Shown: positions 14,991 through 23,964, numbered from the stretch's first letter. The stretch: 40,796 nucleotides of DNA from Prevotella ihumii (GCF_900155655.1 NZ_LT706987.1:1563139-1603934); one strand, 5' to 3'. The notes: generated from the sequence alone by a model not told the origin. Numbers and translations: made by a program.

Positions 14991-15189
14991 CCCAAATCGG
15001 TTATTAGCCCGCAGAGGCTTTTTAAAGCGTTTAGCTGTTATGCTTTTCTTCGTCTTTGCACCTTATTTTGGCTCTTTTCGTTTGTTTTTTCAGTTGTTTA
15101 GCTCGCTAAACGTCTTCAAAAACAACCAAAAATAGCTCAAAATAAGCTCGCAAATCTCGAAGAAGTCTAACGATCGATTTGGGTTTTAA
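14989..15189. repeat. 200-bp intergenic giant hairpin
   Basis: Outer arms AACCCAAATCG (14989-14999) and CGATTTGGGTT (15175-15185) enclose a second imperfect inverted repeat of about 65 bases per arm (containing CTTATTTTGGCTC on the left, GAGCTCAAAATAAG-like on the right) centred on GTTTAGCTCGCTAAAC at 15096-15111. It lies between convergent yccF and the TamA-like gene, so it may serve as a two-way terminator. Its outer block recurs at 40053 and its inner block resembles the hairpin at 25234. Confidence 0.88.
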
Positions 15190-15208
15190 GCTGTGTGCAC
15201 ACAATGTT

Positions 15209-17479
15209 TTAGAAAGGCAATCCCACTGCAAAGTGGTAATTGAAATCACGGCGAAGGTTGGGATTTATGATGGCGTAGTGTTCTTTGCTCGTGGTGTAAG
15301 CTGGGTTGATGGCTTTCATACCTACATCGAAACGTAGGATAAAATAATCGAAGTTGAGGCGCATACCTACGCCGTAAGCCACAGCTATTTGTTTGTAGAA
15401 ATCCTTGAATGTAAACTGTCCACCTGTTTGTTCGGCATAGTTGCGAAGTGTCCAGATGTTACCTGCATCAATAAAGGCTGCCCCATCAAACTTCCAAAAC
15501 AAGTGGGTGCGATACTCAAGATTGAGGTCTAACTTCAAATCACCCGTCTGATTGATGAAGTCGATGCGTCCGTCTGTACCACGAAATTTGCCAGGTCCCA
15601 ACTCTCTTACGCTCCATCCACGTACCGAGTTTGCACCTCCTGAGATGTATCGCTTCTCAAAAGGCAACACTTTGCTGTTGCCGTAGGGCCACGCTATACC
15701 GAAGTCGCTATGCAGAATAAGGGCATTGCGTGTGTCGAACCGAAATATCTTAGTGTATGAGAAGTCGAACTTGAGGTATTGTGCGTAGGCTATGTTCAAG
15801 AACTTGTTTTGTCCTTGAGCGTTCTTTTTAAACTTAAAGATGGTGTTTGCACCCGATAGTAAGTTGCCTGCCGACTCGACTTGCGCCCGTATAGCTACAT
15901 CGTTGTAGTTGTAGCTTACACCAAATCCGAGCTTCATTATAAAGAGGTCTTCATAGTTGTAACGTAGTATGGCGTTGCGATTGGATACATCGTCCAAGTA
16001 GTCTTTCTTGAACGTTTGGCTTATCCAAGGCATATACACGTAACTAAGGTCTGCTGCATCAAGGTCGAAAAGTAGATGTTTGGGTTCGTTCCTCCATCTG
16101 TAACGCCATGCAGCAGAGAATACTCGACGGTGAAACTCTGGACGGTTTTGCAAGTCCCAACTTAGGCTTGCCTCGGTTGTGGAATTGTTGCGGCGGCGAA
16201 ACTTTTTACCTGTGAGAGGTGAAAGAAAGCGAGGAAACTCCAAGCGAGTTTGAACGCTGTACTCCTCGTAGTCGTGATTGTCGTAACCTTCCAATCCTGT
16301 TATGGCTTCAAAAGCTGCACGAAGTTCTACACTAAAGAGTTCGCTTCCGCGGAAGAGGTTACGATTTTGGTACGTAAACACAGCTGCTGCACCCAAGTTG
16401 CCTGCTGTATTGGTACCTTCGGGTTGGAAGGCTATGGTGTTAGGCTTGTTGTTTGATAAGCGCACGTTGGCTTCCAAATAGTTGATATGACTATCTTGCT
16501 GTGCTATATTTTTACCGATAATAAGATTTTGCAGGTTCTGCACCTCACGAAAGTCAATGTTGGTGTAACGCACTGCACCCAATCGGGCAAAGTTGTTATA
16601 AGTCTTTTGTAACTTGGTAGCTGAGAAGTAGTTGCCTTCCTCTAATAGGTTGTTGTCTTTTATTACACTTTGACGGAGATGCAAACCTGTAGAGTCGCTT
16701 CCAAACACATTCACCTTATTTATAATATAGCGTGGGTGAAGCGTTGGAATAGCCTGTCGGTTGGCACGATACTTTGTGAGATGGAGCGTTACATCTACCA
16801 TTTGCGACGATTGGGTTGAGTCGGCTGTGTAGTAGATGTAATCCTTGTTGAAGCGATAATACCCCGAATCTACAAGAATTTGAGTAAGTCGTTTGCGTTG
16901 AGCATCAAGTTTTGATACTGTAAATTGGTGTGGGTGCTCCGCATCAAACTCGTGTTTTAAGTGTGGAGCAAGAATGTTTGCGATGATAGAGTCTTGAATA
17001 TCATAATCAAAACGATTGATTAAGAAAGGCTCACCCGGGTGTAAGGTGTAAATAGCCTTTAGGCATTTGCCTTTTGTTTTGGTCTTTATGTCTACGTGTG
17101 CATTCATATAGCCCATATTGTTCATTGCTATACGGAGGTCTTCGCTTGAAAGTTTGGCTTGCACTGTGTCGTAAATCACGGGCTCTTCGCCTATCTTTTG
17201 CAGTGTTCGGTTTATCCATTTGGTGGTGTCGCGTCCTGCAAGCGCATACGTACCCAAAGGTATTTTGAAGAAAGAGAACCAGCGTGAGTTTCCCTTTTGG
17301 CGTACAAACTGTGCCAACTGTGAAGCATCAAAGTGTTTTTCATCAGAGCGTAGCTCCACTTCATCGAGCAAATAACTGCCATCGGCAACAAATTTTTCTG
17401 CCGAACACGAAGTGAGAATTATGCTTACTACACCTATTATATATAGCACACACGTGTATGAAACCCTTTTTTGATACAT
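15209..17479 (-). CDS. TamA/BamA-like outer-membrane lipoprotein (TamL-type)
   Basis: 756 residues. The N-terminus has a hydrophobic segment followed by a lipobox-like LTSCSAE, so the mature protein probably begins with a lipidated Cys at about 26, a feature of the Bacteroidetes TamA-like lipoprotein. POTRA-like domains follow (about 35-330; INRTLQKIGEEPVIYD, NMGYMNAHVDI). The C-terminal half is the 16-strand Omp85 barrel, with the lid-lock motif VRGWSVRELGPG at about 634-645 and a terminal Phe in NYHFAVGLPF. Relatives help insert beta-barrel or other surface proteins into the outer membrane. It is divergent from an RNA methylase gene across 83 bases, with a -7 element at 17501-17508. Confidence 0.92.
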   Translation of the reverse strand: MYQKRVSYTCVLYIIGVVSIILTSCSAEKFVADGSYLLDEVELRSDEKHFDASQLAQFVRQKGNSRWFSFFKIPLGTYALAGRDTTKWINRTLQKIGEEPVIYDTVQAKLSSEDLRIAMNNMGYMNAHVDIKTKTKGKCLKAIYTLHPGEPFLINRFDYDIQDSIIANILAPHLKHEFDAEHPHQFTVSKLDAQRKRLTQILVDSGYYRFNKDYIYYTADSTQSSQMVDVTLHLTKYRANRQAIPTLHPRYIINKVNVFGSDSTGLHLRQSVIKDNNLLEEGNYFSATKLQKTYNNFARLGAVRYTNIDFREVQNLQNLIIGKNIAQQDSHINYLEANVRLSNNKPNTIAFQPEGTNTAGNLGAAAVFTYQNRNLFRGSELFSVELRAAFEAITGLEGYDNHDYEEYSVQTRLEFPRFLSPLTGKKFRRRNNSTTEASLSWDLQNRPEFHRRVFSAAWRYRWRNEPKHLLFDLDAADLSYVYMPWISQTFKKDYLDDVSNRNAILRYNYEDLFIMKLGFGVSYNYNDVAIRAQVESAGNLLSGANTIFKFKKNAQGQNKFLNIAYAQYLKFDFSYTKIFRFDTRNALILHSDFGIAWPYGNSKVLPFEKRYISGGANSVRGWSVRELGPGKFRGTDGRIDFINQTGDLKLDLNLEYRTHLFWKFDGAAFIDAGNIWTLRNYAEQTGGQFTFKDFYKQIAVAYGVGMRLNFDYFILRFDVGMKAINPAYTTSKEHYAIINPNLRRDFNYHFAVGLPF

Positions 17480-17500
17480 CTAATAACCTTATTTTTGGCG

Positions 17501-17508
17501 CAAAGATA
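17501..17508 (-). promoter_or_regulatory. -7 element of the TamA-like gene
   Basis: Plus-strand CAAAGATA reads TATCTTTG on the minus strand, 21 bases upstream of the ATG at 17479. No clear -33 box is seen. Confidence 0.6.
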
Positions 17509-17550
17509 CTAAAAAGTTGAGAGTAAATTGGGCGACTGCATAGTTTTTTG

Positions 17551-17558
17551 TAAATTTG
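17551..17558 (+). promoter_or_regulatory. -7 element just upstream of the RNA methylase start
   Basis: TAAATTTG fits TAnnTTTG; ATTG at 17527-17530, 20 bases upstream, may be the -33 box. The expected transcription start falls almost on the GTG at 17563, which suggests a leaderless or nearly leaderless mRNA. Confidence 0.55.
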
Positions 17559-17562
17559 CGTT

Positions 17563-18282
17563 GTGATAACAAAGAATAAAATAAAGCTAATAAAAGCCTT
17601 AGAAACAAAGAAGGGCAGAGAAAAACAAGGACTTTTTGTGGCAGAAGGTCCAAAGGTGGTAGGCGATTTGCTTGCTGCTGGCTATGTGGCAGAAGAGGTT
17701 TTCGATGATGAGGACGATGTTCGAAAGGTTTCGTTCTTGCAGCATCCGCAGGGAAAGTTGGGTGTTTTCAGAATGAAGCGTCAACCCGATGTTTTCCCAC
17801 TCGACCATTTTGTAAGCCTTGCTGCAAACGAGCTGATGCTTTGCCTTGATGGTGTGCAGGACCCTGGTAATCTTGGTACAATTATAAGATTGGCAGATTG
17901 GTTTGGCATTCACCATATTTTCTGTTCCATAGATACAGCCGACTGTTGGAATCCTAAGGTTGTTCAAGCCACAATGGGCAGTATTGCACGCGTGGAAGTT
18001 CATTATACAGACCTTGAACGCTTTATAGACGCATTGCCAAAGGATTATCCTGTTTACGGAACATTGCTTGATGGGGAAGACATCTATACACAGCAGCTGA
18101 CAAAGAATGGGCTTATTGTGATGGGAAACGAGGGTAAAGGCATTACGGAGGCTATTCGTAAGAAAGTAAATAAGAAACTTTTGATACCCAATTTCTCGAC
18201 CAACGAAACCAAAGCAGAGTCGCTTAATGTGGCAATTGCTACATCTATTGTATGCTCTGAATTTAGACGAAGAAAGGAATAA
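17563..18282 (+). CDS. TrmH/SpoU-family RNA 2'-O-methyltransferase
   Basis: 239 residues from a GTG start; there is no ATG nearby that keeps the N-terminus. The N-terminal domain (KNKIKLIKALETKKGREKQG, FVAEGPKVVGDLL) is the substrate-binding part of SpoU enzymes. The C-terminal SPOUT knot carries the three usual motifs: DGVQDPGNLGTIIRLADWFG, LIVMGNEGKGI and IPNFSTNETKAESLNVAIA. Such enzymes add a 2'-O-methyl group to rRNA or tRNA; the target base cannot be told from sequence. It is first in a run of plus-strand genes and only 5 bases before the next gene. Confidence 0.92.
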   Translation: MITKNKIKLIKALETKKGREKQGLFVAEGPKVVGDLLAAGYVAEEVFDDEDDVRKVSFLQHPQGKLGVFRMKRQPDVFPLDHFVSLAANELMLCLDGVQDPGNLGTIIRLADWFGIHHIFCSIDTADCWNPKVVQATMGSIARVEVHYTDLERFIDALPKDYPVYGTLLDGEDIYTQQLTKNGLIVMGNEGKGITEAIRKKVNKKLLIPNFSTNETKAESLNVAIATSIVCSEFRRRKE

Positions 18283-18287
18283 ACGAT

Positions 18288-18869
18288 ATGGAAGAAATGG
18301 AATTGATAACGATAAGAAGTATAAGACGTTGCATTGCAGAAGGTTATCGCTATTGGCGCACACACCTAAAGACTACGTTTCAGAATACCATAACACGTCT
18401 TTTGGCTGCTTCGGCTTTGTTTTCTACCTCCTTGACTACGTTTCTGAAAGGTTCAGAATGGTACATTCCTACGCTTTTGCTTGTGCTTGCGATGGTGGCA
18501 GTTTATATTTTGAGCCAAAAAACATTTGCGATAACAGGCGAATTGGACACCATTCGCAAAGGAAAGAAGCTGCGCAAACGCCATTTGGGGTCGTACTTTT
18601 CGTTCTGTTTGTTGGTTCGTACTGCCTCGTGGACAAGTTTTACACTTCTTTGCGTTCCACTTCTTATTCTTATTCGTGCCTTTGCAGCCAATCAAGACAA
18701 TATAGAAATGGGCGATGGAGATGCTCTCAGCACCACTTATTGGTTGTTGGTGGGCAGCACAACATTCGTCACAGCTTTCCTTATGCTCCTTGTTCGCACG
18801 TGGCAGACATACGCTGCGATGTTCTTGTATGGAACGATGGTAGCCAAAGACACGATGCGCAAGGCATAA
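18288..18869 (+). CDS. Four-helix membrane protein of unknown function
   Basis: 193 residues. Hydrophobic helices lie at about 35-53, 58-76, 112-133 and 149-169. Before the first is a basic segment (SIRRCIAEGYRYWRTHLKTT), and between helices 2 and 3 a basic loop (RKGKKLRKRHLGSYF), so the N-terminus and this loop probably face the cytoplasm. The family is not one I recognise. It starts 5 bases after the RNA methylase gene and ends 34 bases before the aminotransferase-like gene, so it is likely co-transcribed with both. Confidence 0.8.
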   Translation: MEEMELITIRSIRRCIAEGYRYWRTHLKTTFQNTITRLLAASALFSTSLTTFLKGSEWYIPTLLLVLAMVAVYILSQKTFAITGELDTIRKGKKLRKRHLGSYFSFCLLVRTASWTSFTLLCVPLLILIRAFAANQDNIEMGDGDALSTTYWLLVGSTTFVTAFLMLLVRTWQTYAAMFLYGTMVAKDTMRKA

Positions 18870-18903
18870 AAGCGAGACCCTTAACACAATAAACATATTG
18901 CTT

Positions 18904-19950
18904 ATGAAAAGGTTAGAACAATTGCTAAGACGACATTTGTGCAACTTTCAGGGTGTGAACGACCCACGTTCAGACCTTGATACCACAGCCGAAATAACGC
19001 TATTGGATAGGAATGAGAACCCATTCAATAAGCCTTACAACCGTTATGCTGATACCTCTCAAAGAGAATTGCGCAATGTTTTAGCCCCCAAAAAGGGACT
19101 TGATGCAGACAATATATTCATAGCTAACGGCTTAGAACAGCTGTTAGACCTTACAATACGTATATTTTGCGACCCTTGTGAGGACAATGTTGTGGTGGTA
19201 GAACCTACATATTCAGCAATCAAAAGTATAGTCGCTTTCAACAATGTGGGTTATCGTTCGGCATTATTGACTGATACTTTCCAACTCAATGCTTCCAACG
19301 TATTGACCCAATGCGACGAACATACAAAGCTTATCTTTATAGCTTCGCCCAACAATACCACGGGCAATGTGATGGATAAGGACGAACTCGTGCGCTTAAT
19401 CAATGGATTTGAAGGCTTGGTAATATTAGATGAAAGCTATTCGGACTTTCATCGTGAGCCTCGCTTTAGTCAATATTTGGACCGCTTTCCCAACCTCGTT
19501 GTCATCTCAACGATGGCTCATTCGTGGGCTTCGGCTGGACTTAACATCGGCATAGCCTACACCAATAAGACCGTTATAGATATATATAATAAAGTAAGAA
19601 CGTTCCATCTTGTAAGTTCTCCCGCTCAAGATTTGGGACTTAAAATGTTGCAACGTAACATTGACAAGGACGATTGGAAGAAGCTCATACTTACCGAACG
19701 CACTACTATGATGAAAGCTTTGGCAATGTTACCTTTCTGCACAGCGGTCTTTCCGAGCGATGCCAACTTCTTTATGGCTCGATTTACCGATGCTAAAGCC
19801 GTGTACGATTATCTGTTAGCGCATAAGCTGTTGGTGTGCGATGTGTCAACTTTGCCCCTTTGCAACAACTGTCTTAGAATGACAATAGGTAGTAAGACTG
19901 AAAATGCTAAGCTCATCGGTGCGCTCCGTCAGTTTGAAGGGAAATGCTAA
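18904..19950 (+). CDS. HisC-like aminotransferase fold protein lacking the PLP lysine
   Basis: 348 residues from the ATG at 18904. It aligns by eye along its length with histidinol-phosphate aminotransferase: LLDRNENPFN, RYAD (Tyr48), ANGLEQLLDLTIRIF, SPNNTTGN (Asn151), DESYSDF (Asp176, Tyr179), FPSDANFFMARF and CLRMTIG. The key motif, normally SKAWGxAxxRLG in Bacteroidetes HisC, reads AHSWASAGLNIG here. The Schiff-base Lys is His206 (CAT, 19519-19521) and the phosphate-binding Arg is Asn214 (AAC). The gene is otherwise intact, so it is probably a pseudoenzyme or has another activity, and should not be called a working HisC. It sits between a membrane protein and an HD protein; no other his gene is nearby. 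Confidence 0.85.
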   Translation: MKRLEQLLRRHLCNFQGVNDPRSDLDTTAEITLLDRNENPFNKPYNRYADTSQRELRNVLAPKKGLDADNIFIANGLEQLLDLTIRIFCDPCEDNVVVVEPTYSAIKSIVAFNNVGYRSALLTDTFQLNASNVLTQCDEHTKLIFIASPNNTTGNVMDKDELVRLINGFEGLVILDESYSDFHREPRFSQYLDRFPNLVVISTMAHSWASAGLNIGIAYTNKTVIDIYNKVRTFHLVSSPAQDLGLKMLQRNIDKDDWKKLILTERTTMMKALAMLPFCTAVFPSDANFFMARFTDAKAVYDYLLAHKLLVCDVSTLPLCNNCLRMTIGSKTENAKLIGALRQFEGKC

Positions 19951-19998
19951 AATGATAGACAATTGACACGAGTAAGAATAATAAAAAGTAGATAAAGA

Positions 19999-20541
19999 AT
20001 GAATTATTTAGCAATAATAGATAAGTTTTATCCAGACGATAACACGCTGAAACACATCTTGCTGACGCATAGTAGAAGTGTGGCAGACCGAGCTTTACGC
20101 GTCGCTGAGGTACACCCCGAACTGCAATTGGATAAGCAATTTGTAGAAGAAGCTGCAATGTTGCACGACATAGGTATCTATCAATGCAACGCAGAGGGCA
20201 TAGAATGTTACGGCACAGCCCCTTATATATGCCACGGACGCATAGGTGCTGAATTGCTAAGAGCTGAAGGTTATCCACGGCACGCTCGAGTTTGCGAACG
20301 CCATACAGGAGCAGGGCTAACGAAGAGCAGCATCGAAGAGCGCAAATTGCCCCTACCAGCTCAAGACTTTCTTCCAGAAACGATGGAAGAACAAGTGATA
20401 TGTTATGCTGATAAGTTCTACTCTAAAACTCGTTTAGACCACGAAAAAACTTTCGAACAAGCACAAAAAAGCCTTTCAAAGTTTGGCGAAGAAGGTTTAA
20501 TACGCTTCAATGCGTGGCACAGAATGTTTGAATGGAAATAG
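19999..20541 (+). CDS. HD-domain phosphohydrolase
   Basis: 180 residues. HD-domain metal ligands are visible: His24 in LLTHSRSVADRA, His56-Asp57 in AAMLHDIGIYQ, later histidines in CHGRIGAELL and CERHTGAGL, and a distal Asp in CYADKFYSK. This is the layout of small stand-alone HD hydrolases, often acting on nucleotides or nucleotide second messengers; the substrate cannot be told. It follows the HisC-like gene by 48 bases and precedes lptD by 65, the latter with its own -7 element. Confidence 0.88.
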   Translation: MNYLAIIDKFYPDDNTLKHILLTHSRSVADRALRVAEVHPELQLDKQFVEEAAMLHDIGIYQCNAEGIECYGTAPYICHGRIGAELLRAEGYPRHARVCERHTGAGLTKSSIEERKLPLPAQDFLPETMEEQVICYADKFYSKTRLDHEKTFEQAQKSLSKFGEEGLIRFNAWHRMFEWK

Positions 20542-20582
20542 TTAAAATAGGGTAATATCCCCTTAATATCCCATTATTTGCT

Positions 20583-20590
20583 TAATTTTG
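20583..20590 (+). promoter_or_regulatory. -7 element upstream of lptD
   Basis: TAATTTTG fits TAnnTTTG and lies 16 bases before the ATG at 20607. No good -33 box is seen, so lptD may also be read from upstream. Confidence 0.5.
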
Positions 20591-20606
20591 CACGTTATAT
20601 TGCACA

Positions 20607-23444
20607 ATGAAAGCTAAGTTTCTCATATTCCTATTGTCGTTTGTCATCGTATTTGCGATGGCAAATACACCCGTTATGTCTTTTCTTTCTCCTTTGTTTG
20701 GTCAAGCCAAGGACACTACCATTGTAGTGGACACCATTTTGCAACAAATGAAAAACAGAGCAAAGACCGATACCCAGCAGATAGATACTACCAAAATGGA
20801 CTCTCTTCAGAAGGCTATTTATAAACACAACAAAGCCATTGACGACTCCATCTATCGTGATAGCGTGATGAAAGCAAAGTCGAACGGAATAGAAGCCCCC
20901 GTAACTTACTCTGCTGCAGACTCACTTGTGTATGATGCAAAGACAGGTGTGGCACACCTATATGGCTCTGTTAAAGTGAATTATCAGACTATAAAGCTCA
21001 ACAGCGACAAGGTTTCGCTAAACGTAGACAGCAGTTTGGTGCGTGCTACGGGTACTGCCGATAGTACAGCAGAGGGAGGAGTGAAGGGCAAACCTTCGTT
21101 TACGATGGGCAAACAAGAATACACGAGCGACTCAATGGCGTTTAATTTTAAGTCGAAGAAAGGACTTATCAAAGGCGTGTACACAGCTCAAGACGACGGA
21201 TTTTTGAGTGGTGAGCGTGCCAAACGCGACTCTTCGGGCGTAATCTATCTGCAACACGGTCGCTATACTACGTGCGACAAGCCCCATCCCGACTTTTACA
21301 TCGCTCTTTCGCGTGCTAAAGTGCGTCCTAACAAGGACGTTGTCTTTGGTCCAGCTTATCTTGTAGTAGCCGATGTGCCATTGCCATTGGCTATACCTTA
21401 TGGTTTTTTCCCCTTCTCAAAGAAGTATTCCAGCGGATTTATTATGCCAAGTTATGGTGAAGAGCAAGATAGAGGTTTTTATCTTCGAGATGGCGGTTAT
21501 TATTTTGCAATCAATGACAAATGGGACTTGAAACTTTTGGGCGAAATCTATACACGTGGCTCTTGGGGACTTAGTGCTACGAGCAATTACCGCAAGCGTT
21601 ATCGTTATTCGGGCGCGTTCCTTGCAAGCTATCAAGATACAAGATTGGGCGACAAAGGATTGCCTGATTATAGCAAGCAAACCAGTTTTAAAATTCAGTG
21701 GAACCACCGTCAAGACCCTAAGTCGAGTCCTTTCAACACCCTTTCGGCAAGTGTCAACTTTGCCACATCGAGCTACGAACGCAACAATCTTAACAGTATG
21801 TACAATCCGCAAACACTCACACAGAGTACACGTACATCATCAGTAAGTTGGAGCACACAGTTTTCAAGCATAGGGTTGTCGTTAAGTGCCACAGCCAACC
21901 TATCGCAGAATATGCGCGACTCAGTCCTTAGTCTTACTTTGCCCGATTTGAACATCAATCTCAGTCGTCTTTACCCTTTCAAACGTAAACACGCAGTGGG
22001 CAAAGAACGATGGTATGAGAAAATATCAGTGAGCTATACAGGTCAACTCTCCAACTCGATAACAGCGAAAGAAGACCGACTGTTGAAAGCAAACTTTATG
22101 AAGCAATGGCGACACGGTATGCAACACACCATTCCCGTTCAAGGCAACTTCACCTTATTTAAATATATCAATCTTACACCATCGTTCAATTTCACCGATC
22201 GCACCTATACCAGCAAGGTAACACAACAGTGGGATGAGGCTAATCGTACAGCGAAAAAAGACACCGTATCAGGTTTTTACAACGTTTACAATTGGTCGTT
22301 GCAGCTCTCGGCTAATACTAAGCTCTATGGCTTTTGGCTTCCGAACAAGAAAGTATTTGGTGACAAAATTCAAGCCATACGCCACGTCATTACGCCACAG
22401 GTAAGTTTGTCTTACTCGCCTAATTTCGGTGCATCTCGTTACGGCTACTACGACAGCTATCAGTACACCGATGCAAATGGAGAAGTGAAACTTGTGGAAT
22501 ATTCGCCATTCGAGGGACAGCTGTATAGTGTCCCTGGTAAGACCCGCACCCAAATGATAACGTGGGACGTGAGCAACAACATAGAGATGAAGGTAAAGAG
22601 CGATAAAGACTCTACAGGTGTGCGCAAGATAAGCATTATAGATGAGCTTGGCGCATCAATGTCGTACAATGCAGCAACCGATTTCCATCGTTGGAGCGAC
22701 CTTGGTGTGCGTTTGCGTTTGAAATGGTGGAAAAACTACACTTTCTCTATGAATGCCAAGTTTGCAACCTATGCTTACGAACTTGATGCTAATGGCAATC
22801 CTTTTGTAGGAAACCATACCGAATGGGGCTTTGGACGTTTACCTCGTTTCCAAGGAATGTCGCAAAACTTCTCGTTCACGCTCAATCCTGAAAAGCTGAA
22901 AAAGTGGTTTGGACACAAGGACGACGACGATAATGAGAAGCCAACATACGATGGTGAAGGTCCTGACCCTAATGTGGAATCGAATATGGACAACACAATG
23001 GAGCGGGGTAAACACGCAGCCAAGAAAAACGGAGGCAATATGGCAGACACCGATGACGATGGATATATGCGATTTAATATGCCGTGGTCGCTCACCTTTG
23101 GGTATGGTATCACGATGCGAGAGAACCGACAAGGCACATTTAACAAGAAGACAATGCGCTATCCTTACAAGTTCTCGCAGACGCTCAACGTTAGTGGTAA
23201 TGTGCGTATAAGTGATGGGTGGAACATTAACTTCTCAACAGGTTACGACTTTGAAAATAAGGCAATAAGTATGACCACAGCAAGTCTTTCGCGCGACCTC
23301 CACTGCTTCAATATGAGTGCCTCTATTGTTTTAGCTCCTTACACATCGTACAACTTCAGTTTTAGAGCCAATGCGGCAACGCTTACCGATGCTTTGAAGT
23401 ACGACAAGCGTAGTGGTATAAATAGCGCAATACAGTGGTATTAA
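20607..23444 (+). CDS. lptD: LPS-assembly outer membrane protein LptD
   Basis: 945 residues with a signal peptide (about 1-25). About 75-240 form the OstA/LptA-like beta-jellyroll (DSLVYDAKTGVAHLYGSVKV, DSMAFNFKSKKGLIKGVY). The LptD barrel follows: CDKPHPDFYIALSRAKVRPN, VPLPLAIPYGFFPFSKKYSSGFIMPSYG and many alternating strands to the C-terminus. LptD inserts lipopolysaccharide or lipooligosaccharide into the outer leaflet together with LptE. An acidic insertion at about 772-815 (HKDDDDNEKPTYDGEG, then NGGNMADTDDDG) is probably a surface or periplasmic loop. It ends with a terminator at 23495. Confidence 0.93.
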   Translation: MKAKFLIFLLSFVIVFAMANTPVMSFLSPLFGQAKDTTIVVDTILQQMKNRAKTDTQQIDTTKMDSLQKAIYKHNKAIDDSIYRDSVMKAKSNGIEAPVTYSAADSLVYDAKTGVAHLYGSVKVNYQTIKLNSDKVSLNVDSSLVRATGTADSTAEGGVKGKPSFTMGKQEYTSDSMAFNFKSKKGLIKGVYTAQDDGFLSGERAKRDSSGVIYLQHGRYTTCDKPHPDFYIALSRAKVRPNKDVVFGPAYLVVADVPLPLAIPYGFFPFSKKYSSGFIMPSYGEEQDRGFYLRDGGYYFAINDKWDLKLLGEIYTRGSWGLSATSNYRKRYRYSGAFLASYQDTRLGDKGLPDYSKQTSFKIQWNHRQDPKSSPFNTLSASVNFATSSYERNNLNSMYNPQTLTQSTRTSSVSWSTQFSSIGLSLSATANLSQNMRDSVLSLTLPDLNINLSRLYPFKRKHAVGKERWYEKISVSYTGQLSNSITAKEDRLLKANFMKQWRHGMQHTIPVQGNFTLFKYINLTPSFNFTDRTYTSKVTQQWDEANRTAKKDTVSGFYNVYNWSLQLSANTKLYGFWLPNKKVFGDKIQAIRHVITPQVSLSYSPNFGASRYGYYDSYQYTDANGEVKLVEYSPFEGQLYSVPGKTRTQMITWDVSNNIEMKVKSDKDSTGVRKISIIDELGASMSYNAATDFHRWSDLGVRLRLKWWKNYTFSMNAKFATYAYELDANGNPFVGNHTEWGFGRLPRFQGMSQNFSFTLNPEKLKKWFGHKDDDDNEKPTYDGEGPDPNVESNMDNTMERGKHAAKKNGGNMADTDDDGYMRFNMPWSLTFGYGITMRENRQGTFNKKTMRYPYKFSQTLNVSGNVRISDGWNINFSTGYDFENKAISMTTASLSRDLHCFNMSASIVLAPYTSYNFSFRANAATLTDALKYDKRSGINSAIQWY

Positions 23445-23494
23445 TCCATCCGTTATTCTGTTTTTAGTCCGCTTCTTTCAAGAGGTACTAACCG

Positions 23495-23537
23495 AAATAT
23501 AGACCAATGCTTTTAAAAGGTATTGGTCTATATTTTT
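23495..23537 (+). terminator. Terminator after lptD
   Basis: Perfect 14-bp stem AAATATAGACCAAT (23495-23508) with ATTGGTCTATATTT (23522-23535), followed by further T residues. Confidence 0.88.
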
Positions 23538-23580
23538 GTTTTATAACTTATTGGCTATGAGATTGTTATAACTCCGTTCT

Positions 23581-23723
23581 AAAACATATATGTTTTGCCT
23601 TGTCAAACATATATGTTTGACCCTCTCAAAGTTGAACTTTGGCATACCCAAACATATATGTTTCATCGCTTAAAGATTAATGTATTGTTTTTAAAAGATA
23701 GGATAAGGAAAAATAGAACAATG
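23581..23723 (+). repeat. Four-palindrome intergenic repeat, copy 3
   Basis: AAACATATATGTTT at 23582-23595, 23605-23618 and 23650-23663; AAAGTTGAACTTT at 23628-23640; then AAAGATTAATGTATTG at 23672-23687 and AAATAGAACAAT at 23711-23722. It has the same orientation as copy 2. It fills part of the 520-base gap after lptD; 23724-23909 is AT-rich with nothing I recognise. Confidence 0.92.
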
Positions 23724-23909
23724 ATACATCGTGTTATCATACGGCATAATCATACTTTTGGTTCATTGTGTTCTCCTTTGGTTGGGTTGTTGTACATAGA
23801 TATAGAAAAAGCTGTATAAAATCTTTATGTTTTATTTATATTTTGTAAAATATAAATCATATATCAAGAAAATATTAGCTTAAAAGTAGTTCTTTTGGAA
23901 ATATTATAG

Positions 23910-23917
23910 TATTTTTG
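23910..23917 (+). promoter_or_regulatory. -7 element of the secreted protein gene
   Basis: TATTTTTG followed by C fits TAnnTTTG; the ATG is 47 bases downstream at 23965. The TTTTGG 12 bases upstream is too close for a standard -33 box. Confidence 0.5.
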
Positions 23918-23964
23918 CAGCACTATAACATAATTATTAACATTTATATAGACGACAAGAGAGT

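Noticed and set aside
18904..19950. Calling this gene hisC outright
   Set aside because: The essential lysine and a substrate-binding arginine are replaced, so normal activity is not expected.
23595..23819. 74-codon ORF after lptD
   Set aside because: It is mostly the palindromic repeat translated by chance.
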